Assembly: GCA_003213615.1 (NCBI GenBank)
Contig: QCMQ01000002.1
Coordinates: 1 to 64,000, forward strand
Source: Pelagibacteraceae bacterium AG-422-D23
Lineage (GTDB): Bacteria > Pseudomonadota > Alphaproteobacteria > Pelagibacterales > Pelagibacteraceae
Direction: 5' to 3'
Length of the DNA stretch: 64,000 nt
Shown here: piece by piece, positions 33,735 to 42,105 of the stretch
How the letters are laid out: each line of letters starts with the position of its first letter
Position numbering within the stretch: the first letter of the stretch is position 1
Translations under genes and position numbers: made by a program
Notes under the pieces: model-generated
Database searches by the model: none
What the model was told of the DNA's origin: nothing
What the model saw: the letters and a program-made list of their open reading frames with translations, nothing else

Positions 33735-34523
33735 ATGTTTTTATCAGAGAAACAAATCAATGATTATCAAAACGATGGTGTAATAATAATTAAAGATGCA
33801 TTTAAAGATTGGATTGAACCACTTAGAAAAGGATTTCAAAAGGTTTTAGATAGCCCAAGTAAGCACGGAAGAGAAAATGTAACTGACGATAATGGAAGAT
33901 TTTTTGAGGATTATTGTAACTGGGAGAGGATAGAAGAATTTAAGGAATGTTTATATTATTCACCTGGAGCTCAAATAGTTGCAGAGGCAACTAATTCTAA
34001 ATCTACCCAAATTTTTCATGAACATATTTTTATAAAGGATCCAGGTACTAGTAAAGAAACACCATGGCATCAAGATATGCCTTATTATTGTGTTGATGGT
34101 AACGATACTGGAAGTTTTTGGATACCATTAGATGAGGTTGATCATAAAAATAATCTTAAATTAATTTTAGGTTCTCACAAATGGTCAAAGTTAATTAGAC
34201 CCACAAAATGGTCAAATAACCAATCTTGGTATGATGATGATAGTGCTTTTGTGGATTTACCACCATTAAATGAATTTGAAAAAAATATTTTAATTCCTGA
34301 ACTAAGTTTAGGGGATGCTGTTTTATTTAATTTTAAAACTATACATGGTTCAACAGGAAACAATTCTTCTAAATCAAGAAGAGCATTTTCGATGAGATTT
34401 ATAGGAGATGATGTAAAATATATTGATAGAGGAGGGCCAACTTCACCTCCATTTGATGGGATTAATTTAAAAACTGGAGATTTGATGAGAGATGATTGGT
34501 TTCCTAAAGTTTTTAGTAGCTAG
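33735..34523 (+). CDS. Phytanoyl-CoA dioxygenase (PhyH)-family 2-oxoglutarate oxygenase
   Basis: Probable Fe(II)/2-oxoglutarate-dependent hydroxylase, 262 aa, cytoplasmic. The iron triad is visible as H112-x-D114 (TPWHQDMPYY) and H204 (KTIHGSTGNN), and R216 (SKSRRAF) would hold 2-oxoglutarate. This family acts on diverse small molecules, so the substrate is open. It starts 2 bases after the permease stop, hinting that it acts on the imported compound. Its 3' end overlaps the converging DUF6165-like gene by 11 bases. Confidence 0.85.
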   Translation: MFLSEKQINDYQNDGVIIIKDAFKDWIEPLRKGFQKVLDSPSKHGRENVTDDNGRFFEDYCNWERIEEFKECLYYSPGAQIVAEATNSKSTQIFHEHIFIKDPGTSKETPWHQDMPYYCVDGNDTGSFWIPLDEVDHKNNLKLILGSHKWSKLIRPTKWSNNQSWYDDDSAFVDLPPLNEFEKNILIPELSLGDAVLFNFKTIHGSTGNNSSKSRRAFSMRFIGDDVKYIDRGGPTSPPFDGINLKTGDLMRDDWFPKVFSS

Positions 34524-34902
34524 TATATTCTTTAATTTCTTTAATACTTGATCCTGTATGATTATTCATTTCTAATTTAATTTTTGCACGGTCATCATTT
34601 AAAAAATGGACATCTCTAGATAATTTTATAAATTTATCACCAAAGTCTTTATTTTTTTCACAATCTCTTTTGTCATCTTCTATAACCCACAACTTGGCAT
34701 TAATTTCTTTTAAATCTTGGAATAATTTATTTAGTTTATCGTCAGATTTAACATTTTTTTCTAACTGATCTTTAAGAATCGAATGTTCATTCGATATAAA
34801 TTTAAGTTTTTCAGGATCCTTAATTTTTTCTTTTTTAATTTCTAATATTGAAATTTTGTCAAAAAGCTCACCAACAGATACTTCTACTATAATTTTATTC
34901 AT
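34513..34902 (-). CDS. DUF6165-like small coiled protein
   Basis: 129-residue soluble, helical, highly charged protein of unknown function. The start (VEVSVGELFDKISILEIKKEKI, in parts) and LWVIEDDKRDCEK match, from memory, a conserved family (DUF6165) found near lipopolysaccharide or glycosyltransferase genes. Here too it is divergent from a family 9 glycosyltransferase, with 32 bases between start codons. No signal peptide or membrane segment. Confidence 0.65.
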   Translation of the reverse strand: MNKIIVEVSVGELFDKISILEIKKEKIKDPEKLKFISNEHSILKDQLEKNVKSDDKLNKLFQDLKEINAKLWVIEDDKRDCEKNKDFGDKFIKLSRDVHFLNDDRAKIKLEMNNHTGSSIKEIKEYTSY

Positions 34903-34934
34903 TAAATTTTATACTATGTTAAATTGTTAAAAAT

Positions 34935-35876
34935 ATGTCTAATATTTTAATCATTAAACATGGATCTTTGGGTGATATAGCTCAAGCTTGTGGTGCAATT
35001 CAAGATATTTCTGAGAATCATAAAGGAGATGAAATTCATTTGCTCACAACTAAACCATACTTTGATTTATTTAAAAAAAATCCACATATTTCTAATGTCA
35101 TTTTAGATAAGCGATTATCAAGACTCAACCTAATTTATTTATATTCATTAATGAAAAACATAAAAAAATATAATTTTTCTAAAGTTTATGATCTACAGAA
35201 CTCAAGTAGAACAGCTTTTTATAAAAAAATTTTATTTCCAAAAGTAACAAAAAATATTTGGTCATCATCAGAAACCACTTTACCAGAAGGAACTACAAAA
35301 CAAGATTTTGATAAAGACTCTGTTTTATCTAGATTTGAATATCAATTAAAAAGTTCAGGTATTAATACAAATCATACTTTGAGCCCTGATTTTTCTTGGA
35401 GTACAACAGATATATCTCAAATAAAAAATTATAATCAATTAGATAAATATATTCTTCTTTTTCCTTTTTGTTCGCCTCATTTAACTTCAAAAAAATGGCC
35501 TTATTATAATGAATTAATTTCCATGATTAATGAAAAGTCTAAGAAAAAATTTAAAGTAGTAATTGCACCTGGACCGAGTGAAATTAAAGAAGCATCAAAT
35601 ATCAATGCACTCTGTGTTTTAGATAATGGTAAAGCTTTAGATATTTCCCAGTTAGCAACATTAATTAAAGATAGCTCATTTGTTGTTGCAAACGATACTG
35701 GACCAGCACATATGACAGCACACTTAGGATCAAAAGGAATTGCTTTATTTGGATCTCACACAACTCCTTTTAAAGTAAGTATTGAAAGAGAAAACTTTAA
35801 AGCAATACAAGCTCCTGAATTATCTAAACTCTCTGCAGAAAAAGTTTTTGAGAGACTTTCTGAAATTATTTCTTAA
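34935..35876 (+). CDS. Glycosyltransferase family 9 (heptosyltransferase-like)
   Basis: GT-B-fold transferase, 313 aa, probably acting on lipopolysaccharide core or another surface glycan at the inner face of the membrane. The N-terminal NILIIKHGSLGDIAQACGAI block and the C-terminal VVANDTGPAHMTAHLGSKGIA, with LFGSHTT, are the family 9 signatures; LFPFCSPHLTSKKWP covers the acceptor/donor loop. The donor may be ADP-heptose or another sugar. Its end overlaps the converging AbrB-type gene by 11 bases. Confidence 0.86.
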   Translation: MSNILIIKHGSLGDIAQACGAIQDISENHKGDEIHLLTTKPYFDLFKKNPHISNVILDKRLSRLNLIYLYSLMKNIKKYNFSKVYDLQNSSRTAFYKKILFPKVTKNIWSSSETTLPEGTTKQDFDKDSVLSRFEYQLKSSGINTNHTLSPDFSWSTTDISQIKNYNQLDKYILLFPFCSPHLTSKKWPYYNELISMINEKSKKKFKVVIAPGPSEIKEASNINALCVLDNGKALDISQLATLIKDSSFVVANDTGPAHMTAHLGSKGIALFGSHTTPFKVSIERENFKAIQAPELSKLSAEKVFERLSEIIS

Positions 35877-36942
35877 TTTTTTCTAATACTCTTAAAAATA
35901 TAGGAACAGTGAAAAGTATGAAAAGCAATCTTATTATATGGTGAAAAGCAACAAAGTCTGGGTCTAAATCAAAGGCAATTGCTATAACTGCTACCTCATA
36001 AATTCCCCCAGGACTAAAAGATAATATTAAAGTTAAAATATTTGTTTCAACAAAAAATGTTGCAATATACGCTGCAACTAAACCTAGTATTACCAAAATA
36101 GTAGTAGCTACAATACTATGAAGAGAATTATTAGCTATCTCTTTAACAGTTTTTTCTGCAAACCTACAACCAACTGAAGAACCAAGAATTAGCAGACAAA
36201 AATTTATTGTTTCATCTGGTAATTTATATGAGGCAATATCTGTAATTTGCAACAAACCACTCGCAAATAATGTTCCAGATAATAAAGCTGCAGGAATTCT
36301 AATTTTATCAAAAACAAAAATAAAAAATAAAGATGCAATAATAAGTAAAATTAAATTTAAATGATTTTGAGCTAAATAATTGAATTCATCATTTAACAAA
36401 ACATTGTTGTCAGTGTTATTAACTATAATAAATGGGATGACAGTTATTATTATGATTAATCTAATTAAGTGAGAAGTTGCAACTTGAGATAAATCAGTTT
36501 TTTCATTTTCTGCTAAAATCATTAAAGGACCCAGTGCACCAGGTGCTGCTGAAAATATTGAGGCTTTTTCTCCATAACTTGCAAATTTTTGGAGGTATTT
36601 AGCGACAACTAAAATACAAATTATTATGTAGAATAACATAATTAATGAAGTCCAAATCCAATCAAGCATTTGATTAAATAGATTTTGGTCTATGTAATTT
36701 CCAATATGCAGACCTAAAATTATCAAGATAAAACTTAATACAATTTTAGGCATAATGATTTTTAGACCTAATAAAGCAGCAATTGATGTGATAATCATAG
36801 GTCCTAAAAACCAAGCTAGGGGAATATTAAAATAGTCAGCAATAATTGCGCTAGGAATAGAAATTATTAGAACAGTAACAAATTTAATTGAAAAAACTTG
36901 TTTTGCATTATTAAGGTAAAATGTGATTTGATGATTAATCAT
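35866..36942 (-). CDS. AbrB-family membrane protein
   Basis: Integral membrane protein, 358 aa, about ten hydrophobic segments, of the AbrB duplication family (often mis-titled ammonia monooxygenase, unrelated to that enzyme). The repeated family motif is seen as IPLAWFLGPMIITSI near residue 40, FSAAPGALGPLMILAE near 127 and FSPGGIYEVAVIAIAFDLDPDFVAFHH near 300. Probably a transporter or a transport regulator; substrate unknown. Divergent from tctC with a 222-bp gap. Confidence 0.8.
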   Translation of the reverse strand: MINHQITFYLNNAKQVFSIKFVTVLIISIPSAIIADYFNIPLAWFLGPMIITSIAALLGLKIIMPKIVLSFILIILGLHIGNYIDQNLFNQMLDWIWTSLIMLFYIIICILVVAKYLQKFASYGEKASIFSAAPGALGPLMILAENEKTDLSQVATSHLIRLIIIITVIPFIIVNNTDNNVLLNDEFNYLAQNHLNLILLIIASLFFIFVFDKIRIPAALLSGTLFASGLLQITDIASYKLPDETINFCLLILGSSVGCRFAEKTVKEIANNSLHSIVATTILVILGLVAAYIATFFVETNILTLILSFSPGGIYEVAVIAIAFDLDPDFVAFHHIIRLLFILFTVPIFLRVLEKIKK

Positions 36943-37099
36943 TCATTAAGCTTCTATCATCAACTTTTTAAAAGATAAGAAAAAAGAAATTAAAATTAGT
37001 CAATTAAGTGAAACTTTAATCTGTAAAAAAAATAAAACATCATATTTGATCGATATTTTTTTTGTTAAATGAGTTTCAATTAAAAGTTGTGTTACTTAA

Positions 37100-37157
37100 T
37101 TACAGGTTGAATAAACGTTAAGACTATAATTAACTAGCGTTTTTAAATTAGAGAGGA
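37100..37157 (+). promoter_or_regulatory. Candidate tctC promoter and ribosome site
   Basis: A perfect TATAAT at 37125-37130 could be the -10 of the tctC operon; TTACAG at 37100-37105 is a weak -35 at 19-bp spacing. The ribosome site GAGAGGA (37151-37157) lies seven bases before the ATG at 37165. The rest of the 222-bp gap (36943-37164) shows nothing else clear. Confidence 0.4.
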
Positions 37158-37164
37158 ATAAATA

Positions 37165-38145
37165 ATGAAAAACTTAAAAAAAATAGTTTCAGTATTATTC
37201 TCAGCAATCCTATTATTCTCAGCAACAACTACAAGCTCAGTAGCAATTGACAAATTGCACTTTGTGATTGGTGGTGGTGCTGGTGGTGGTTGGGATGGAA
37301 CAGCTAGAGGTACTGGAGAAGCTTTAACAAAAGCTGGTATGTTAAGTAGTGCATCATTTGAAAATATGTCAGGTGGTGGTGGTGGTAAAGCTTTGGCTTA
37401 TATGATCAATACTAAACCTGCTAATACAGTTTTAGTTCAATCAACACCATTAGTTTTAAGATCAATCACTAGACACAAAGGTTATGTAAAAGGTAGCGGA
37501 ACTTTATCTTACAAAGATGTTGTTCCAATCGCTGGTGTAATCGGTGACTATGGAGCAATTGCAGTTGCAAAAAGCTCATCTTTTAAAAATTTTAAAGATG
37601 TAGTTGATGCTTACAAAAAAGATCCAAATTCAGTTAAAATGGCTGGTGGATCGGTAAGAGGAAGTATGGACCACTTGATTGGTGCTTTAGCTTTCCAAGC
37701 TGCAGGTGCAGACCCGAATGCTGTTCAATACATTCCATATGATGCTGGTGGAAAAGCTTTAGCTGGACTTTTGTCTGGAGAAACTCAAATCATTTCAACT
37801 GGTTTAGGTGAATTGATGGGCGCAAGAGACCAAGTAAGAATTATTGGCATCACTGCGCCTTCAAGAGTTTCTGATGCACCAGATGCACCAACTCTTAAAG
37901 AACAAGGATATGATGTACAATTCGTTAACTGGAGAGGTTTCTTTGGCCCTCCAGGTATGAGCAATGCTGATAGATCAGCTATTGCAAAAATGCTTGGCGA
38001 TGTACAAAAAACTCCTGAATGGGAAACTGTCAGAGCAAGAAATGCTTGGGTTAATATTTATAATCCAGAAGGTAAGTTTGTTTCTTTCTTAGAAAAACAA
38101 ACTCAAGAAATGACAGCTCTTATGAAAAAATTAGGAGTTATATAA
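37165..38145 (+). CDS. tctC: Tripartite tricarboxylate transporter binding protein
   Basis: Periplasmic binding protein of a TTT-family importer, 326 aa, with a signal peptide (about residues 1-27, ending SSVA). The mature start LHFVIGGGAGGGWDGTARGTGEAL is the glycine-rich ligand loop typical of TctC/Bug proteins, here unusually rich in Gly with GGT codon runs at DNA level; SMDHLIGALAFQAAGADP and VNWRGFFGPPGMSNADR are also family blocks. Substrates of Bug proteins range over carboxylates, so citrate should not be assumed. Strong ribosome site. tctB and tctA follow after two hairpins. Confidence 0.9.
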   Translation: MKNLKKIVSVLFSAILLFSATTTSSVAIDKLHFVIGGGAGGGWDGTARGTGEALTKAGMLSSASFENMSGGGGGKALAYMINTKPANTVLVQSTPLVLRSITRHKGYVKGSGTLSYKDVVPIAGVIGDYGAIAVAKSSSFKNFKDVVDAYKKDPNSVKMAGGSVRGSMDHLIGALAFQAAGADPNAVQYIPYDAGGKALAGLLSGETQIISTGLGELMGARDQVRIIGITAPSRVSDAPDAPTLKEQGYDVQFVNWRGFFGPPGMSNADRSAIAKMLGDVQKTPEWETVRARNAWVNIYNPEGKFVSFLEKQTQEMTALMKKLGVI

Positions 38146-38158
38146 TCCTTAGGATTAT
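38142..38158 (+). promoter_or_regulatory. Small hairpin over the tctC stop codon
   Basis: ATAATCC and GGATTAT form a 7-bp stem with a 3-nt loop; the tctC stop lies in the first arm. It comes just before a larger terminator-like hairpin. On its own it is weak evidence. Confidence 0.35.
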
Positions 38159-38166
38159 TTGAAATT

Positions 38167-38220
38167 AGAGCAGTGAATATAAATACTACAAAAATTATAT
38201 CACTGCTCTTTTTTATTTTT
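38167..38220 (+). terminator. Terminator-like hairpin enclosing the tctB start
   Basis: AGAGCAGTGA (38167-38176) and TCACTGCTCT (38200-38209) pair perfectly over 10 bp, with a 23-nt loop, and run into a T-rich tract (38209-38220). The GTG taken as the tctB start lies in the first arm, so folding would both block initiation and favour termination. This fits strong tctC but limited tctBA expression. Confidence 0.65.
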
Positions 38221-38643
38221 TCAGCATTTTATTTATATACTGCTTACCAGATTCAAGTATTTGCATTTGATGAAAATGCACCGTTTAATGCACGAACATT
38301 TCCAATTTATTTAGGTTATGCAGGATTATTTTTTTCTGGATTAAAACTTATTTTACCAGATCCAAATACTATTAAAGTTGATCATAAAAATTTAGAATAT
38401 AAGAATACAGGCATACTTATACTTATTGCTATTATTTATGGAGCTACAATTTTAAAAGTTGGATATTTTTTAACTACATCTTTATTTTTATTTGCGTCAT
38501 ATTACTTTTTAGGAGAACGAAGATGGATTTTAATGTTTTTATTATCCTTTCCATTTGTTGCAGCCTTTATGTATCTCCTACACGGTATACTTGATATATA
38601 TTTGAGAGATCCGTTCTTACAATCAATAGGAGTTATGGGGTGA
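38173..38643 (+). CDS. tctB: Tripartite tricarboxylate transporter small membrane subunit
   Basis: Membrane protein, 156 aa, with four hydrophobic segments as expected for TctB. The N-terminal helix IISLLFFIFSAFYLYTAYQI is followed by FNARTFPIYLGYAGLFFSGL, the conserved family pattern. Read from a GTG that lies inside a hairpin arm; no in-frame ATG occurs until far into the protein, so this GTG (or a nearby rare codon) must serve. The gene overlaps tctA by 4 bases (GTGA). Confidence 0.82.
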   Translation: MNINTTKIISLLFFIFSAFYLYTAYQIQVFAFDENAPFNARTFPIYLGYAGLFFSGLKLILPDPNTIKVDHKNLEYKNTGILILIAIIYGATILKVGYFLTTSLFLFASYYFLGERRWILMFLLSFPFVAAFMYLLHGILDIYLRDPFLQSIGVMG

Positions 38644-40139
38644 TTGAGGGAATATTAATTGGTTTAACAACAGCACTTACTTTTCAAAATATATTAATGG
38701 TAATGGTTGGTTGTTTTTTTGGAACAATCATTGGAATGCTACCTGGTCTTGGGCCAATGACAGCTATCGCATTGATGATACCAATTACCTATGGTTTTGA
38801 TCCTGCAACAGGATTAATTTTGATGGCTGGTGTTTATTATGGAGCAGTATTTGGTGGTTCTACTTCTTCTATATTATTAAATGCGCCCGGTGTTCCTGGA
38901 ACAGTTGCAACTTCATTTGATGGTTATCCTATGGCACAACAAGGTAAAGCGGGTAAGGCTTTAGCGATTGCAGCATGGAGTTCGTTTGCAGGTGGAACAT
39001 TATCTGCAATTTATTTATTATTTATGGCACCAAGTTTATCAAAAGTAAGTTTATCTTTTAGATCACCAGATTACTTTGCTTTAATGATTTTAGGTTTAAC
39101 AGCGATTGCTGCTTTTTCTTCTAAAGGACAATTTTTAAAAGCAATGATGATGGTAGTACTTGGATTGATGTTGGCATCTGTTGGCCAAGATAGTTTGTCT
39201 GATATTACAAGATTTACATTTAATAATATGAATTTAACTGACGGAATTAGTTTTGTACTAGTTGTGATGGCAACTTTTGCAATGAGTGAAGCATTAACAA
39301 TTATTTTAAAAAGAAATGATCCAACTAGTGCTGCTAAACAAGTTTCATTAACTGAATTAGGCTCGATTAAGATTAATAAAGAAGAACGAACTAAAATGTA
39401 TAAAACAATTCCAAGATCATCAGTAATTGGTTTTTTAATTGGTGTTTTACCTGGAGCTGGTGCAACAATTGCATCTTTTTTGGCTTATGGCATGGAACGA
39501 AACGTAGTTAGTGATGAAGAAAAAGAAAAATTTGGTAAAGGAAGTGTAAATGGTTTATCTGCACCAGAAACTGCAAATAATGCTGCTTGTTCAGGTTCTT
39601 TTGTGCCAATGCTCACTTTAGGAATTCCCGGGAGTGGAACTACAGCTGTAATGTTAGGGGCTCTTTTAGGTTTTGGTGTTCAGCCTGGTCCTAGACTTTA
39701 TATGACGAATCCAGAGATTTTTTGGTCAATAATTATGTCTATGTATATTGGAATGGTAATCTTGCTGATATTAAATTTACCACTTATTCCTTATATAGCT
39801 AGAATTCTTGCTGTTCCTAAAAATTATTTAATTCCTTTAATTTTATTTTTTTCTGTTACTGGGATTTACGTAATGTCATTTAATAATTTTGATATTTATT
39901 TAATGATTGGGATAGCTGTAGTAGCAACTTTTTTAAGATTATATGATTTCCCGATGCCACCCTTGATATTAGCTTTTGTACTTGGTGGATTGATGGAAGA
40001 AAACTTGAGACGATCTTTATTATTAAGTAATGGTTCGTGGGAATTTTTGTGGGACAGAACACTAACCGCATGTATACTAGCAACTACAATTTTAATTGTA
40101 ATTTGGCATATCTACAAAACCTTTAAGAAGAAAAATTAA
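38640..40139 (+). CDS. tctA: Tripartite tricarboxylate transporter large membrane subunit
   Basis: Inner-membrane channel subunit, 499 aa, about 11-12 helices. TctA signatures: GTIIGMLPGLGPMTAIALMIP near residue 28, GGSTSSILLNAPGVPGTVATSFDGYPMAQQGKAGKAL near 75 (in parts), FLIGVLPGAGATIASFLAYG near 265 and FVPMLTLGIPGSGTTAVMLGAL near 322. GTG start overlapping the tctB stop. Its own stop shares the bases TTAA with the stop of the converging transporter at 40136. Driven by ion gradient with tctC delivering the substrate. Confidence 0.93.
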   Translation: MIEGILIGLTTALTFQNILMVMVGCFFGTIIGMLPGLGPMTAIALMIPITYGFDPATGLILMAGVYYGAVFGGSTSSILLNAPGVPGTVATSFDGYPMAQQGKAGKALAIAAWSSFAGGTLSAIYLLFMAPSLSKVSLSFRSPDYFALMILGLTAIAAFSSKGQFLKAMMMVVLGLMLASVGQDSLSDITRFTFNNMNLTDGISFVLVVMATFAMSEALTIILKRNDPTSAAKQVSLTELGSIKINKEERTKMYKTIPRSSVIGFLIGVLPGAGATIASFLAYGMERNVVSDEEKEKFGKGSVNGLSAPETANNAACSGSFVPMLTLGIPGSGTTAVMLGALLGFGVQPGPRLYMTNPEIFWSIIMSMYIGMVILLILNLPLIPYIARILAVPKNYLIPLILFFSVTGIYVMSFNNFDIYLMIGIAVVATFLRLYDFPMPPLILAFVLGGLMEENLRRSLLLSNGSWEFLWDRTLTACILATTILIVIWHIYKTFKKKN

Positions 40140-41026
40140 GATTTTATATCTATACGTTTTCTAATGATTTCTTTATCAAGCTTCATTTCACGATATGACA
40201 TAATGATAACCCCTATAAATATCACACTTGCACCAATCCAGGTGAAGAGGTCGGGTGTTTCACTAAAAACATAATATCCAATTAAAGAAGCAAACACTAA
40301 ACTTAGAAATGAGTATGGTTGTGTCATACTAACATCTACTAATTTATATGCGTGATTAATGCAAAGATGTAACAATGTACCAAATAAACCTGCAAAAAAT
40401 AAATAAATCAAAGTTTGAAAACTAGGTGTTTGCCAATAAAACAACGCAATAATGAAACTAAAAATTGTCATATACGTGTATCCATAAGATAAAATCGTAA
40501 TCGAACTATCATCTTTTGCGATAGTTTTTGTAATTATAATCACTATTGACCACATAAAAGACGATGCCAGTGCCATATAAACTCCAAGAGAGATTTCAAT
40601 TATTCCTGGTCTTAAAATTATTAACATTCCTATAAATCCTAAAACCAGTGCAAAACTCCTGTATATGTAAATTTTTTCTCCAAGGAACAAAACAGCCAAA
40701 ATAGTTACTATGAAAGGAACAACAAAAGATATTGCTGTAGCTTTTTCAATTGGCATCATTACTAAAGCTGAAAAATATAATAGCATTGAAGGTAAATTTA
40801 AAACTGCTCTTAAAAAATGTTTCTTGTGATGATTGGTTTTAAAAACTGTAAATTTAGATTTTAACATATATGGAAAAATAATCAGTAAACCAAATAAAAA
40901 TCTAAAAAACCCTGCAACATAAACATTAACTTCTTCTTGTGCTAATTTTAAAAAAGTTAACATTAATGTTCCACAAAACACTGAGATTATAATTAAAAAA
41001 ATTGCTAATTTATTATTTGAAATCAA
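40136..41026 (-). CDS. DMT-superfamily (EamA) transporter
   Basis: Inner-membrane protein, 296 aa, ten hydrophobic segments in two EamA repeats (about residues 6-140 and 150-285). Typical sequences include VAGFFRFLFGLLIIFPYML, the PIEKATAISFVVPFIVTILAVLFLGEKI block and its second-half equivalent YSFLSLVFASLIGYYVFSE. Family members export or import metabolites such as amino acids; the substrate is not predictable. Its start overlaps the stop of the glycosyltransferase gene upstream by 4 bases. Confidence 0.87.
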   Translation of the reverse strand: MISNNKLAIFLIIISVFCGTLMLTFLKLAQEEVNVYVAGFFRFLFGLLIIFPYMLKSKFTVFKTNHHKKHFLRAVLNLPSMLLYFSALVMMPIEKATAISFVVPFIVTILAVLFLGEKIYIYRSFALVLGFIGMLIILRPGIIEISLGVYMALASSFMWSIVIIITKTIAKDDSSITILSYGYTYMTIFSFIIALFYWQTPSFQTLIYLFFAGLFGTLLHLCINHAYKLVDVSMTQPYSFLSLVFASLIGYYVFSETPDLFTWIGASVIFIGVIIMSYREMKLDKEIIRKRIDIKS

Positions 41027-42105
41027 TTTAATATCTTTTTGTATTCTTCAATTATTTTTGACCATTGAAATTTAGATACAAACTCTTTTGCATTTTTCCC
41101 AAGGTTTAAATATTTTTTATTTTCCAACAATGAATTAATAGAAGAATAAATGTCATCAAGATTATTTCCATCACATATTAAACCAGTTTTTTCATGATCA
41201 ATTGCGTCTGCGGCACCGCCATCTTTACCACCAATTGATGGAATACCGTATTGTGCAGCTTCAACATATACAATACCAAAACCTTCAACTGATTTTTTAT
41301 AGATTATGGATGGCATTACAAAGATATTTGATTTTGAAACTAATGCATTTTTTAAATCGTTACTAATATCTTTAAAAAACATAACTTGTGCTTCAAGATC
41401 TAGTTCTTTCACCAGCTTCTTAATATTTTCTTCTTCTTCTCCATATCCAACACATATGTAAACAATGTCAGGATAAATTTGTTTTAAATTTCTTAAAGCC
41501 ATTACTATTTTTTCGTGATTTTTACGTTTATCAAATCTTGAAACAGTGATTAGTCTTGGATTTTTAACTTTAAGTATACTTTCAACTTTATCTAAATTTT
41601 TTTTGTTTAATTCCTTGGCAGGATCCACACCTGGATTTATTACTATTACTTTATTTGCATTAACCCCAAGCTCTATAGCTAGATTTTTTGTAAACTGAGA
41701 ATTTGCTATAACTTTTTCAACATTATTTAAAACGCTAACTACTCTTTTATTTTGACCAGAACCCTTTGGATGGTTGATTTCTTTACTATGAATTAAACAG
41801 TATTTTTTCTTAGAAGTTTTAATAAGCTCTAAACTTTTCCAATGATCAGCAATAACACCATCAATTTTATTTTCTTTGATATATTCATTTATTAATTGTG
41901 CTTTTCTATATTTTCTTAATAATTTAATTCCACCAACTCTTTCTATTGAAAAAGAAGCTTGTTCATCAAAATCTTTATGACCTTCTATATAATCTGCAAA
42001 AACTTTAATCATAAAGTTTTTAGATAGTTCTCTTGAAAGACCCCACATTAAATTTTGCATTCCACCAAGCTCAGGTGGGAATGATCTAGTTACAATTAGA
42101 TACAT
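41023..42105 (-). CDS. Glycosyltransferase family 4
   Basis: GT-B retaining glycosyltransferase, 360 aa, cytoplasmic side of the membrane. N-terminal VTRSFPPELGGMQNLMWGLS is the acceptor-domain start; the donor domain has VINPGVDPAKEL near residue 157, VSRFDKRKNHEKIVMAL near 190, VYICVGYGEEEENIKKL and the EX7E motif in SVEGFGIVYVEAAQYGIPSIGG near 268. Likely builds a surface glycan or glycolipid. It overlaps neighbours on both sides (1 base with the thioredoxin-like gene, 4 bases with the EamA gene). Confidence 0.88.
   Translation of the reverse strand: MYLIVTRSFPPELGGMQNLMWGLSRELSKNFMIKVFADYIEGHKDFDEQASFSIERVGGIKLLRKYRKAQLINEYIKENKIDGVIADHWKSLELIKTSKKKYCLIHSKEINHPKGSGQNKRVVSVLNNVEKVIANSQFTKNLAIELGVNANKVIVINPGVDPAKELNKKNLDKVESILKVKNPRLITVSRFDKRKNHEKIVMALRNLKQIYPDIVYICVGYGEEEENIKKLVKELDLEAQVMFFKDISNDLKNALVSKSNIFVMPSIIYKKSVEGFGIVYVEAAQYGIPSIGGKDGGAADAIDHEKTGLICDGNNLDDIYSSINSLLENKKYLNLGKNAKEFVSKFQWSKIIEEYKKILN

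Noticed and set aside
37265-37390. GGT-rich runs in tctC as a microsatellite or phase-variable tract
   Set aside because: They encode the conserved glycine-rich ligand loop of this binding-protein family and are imperfect; no sign of slippage.
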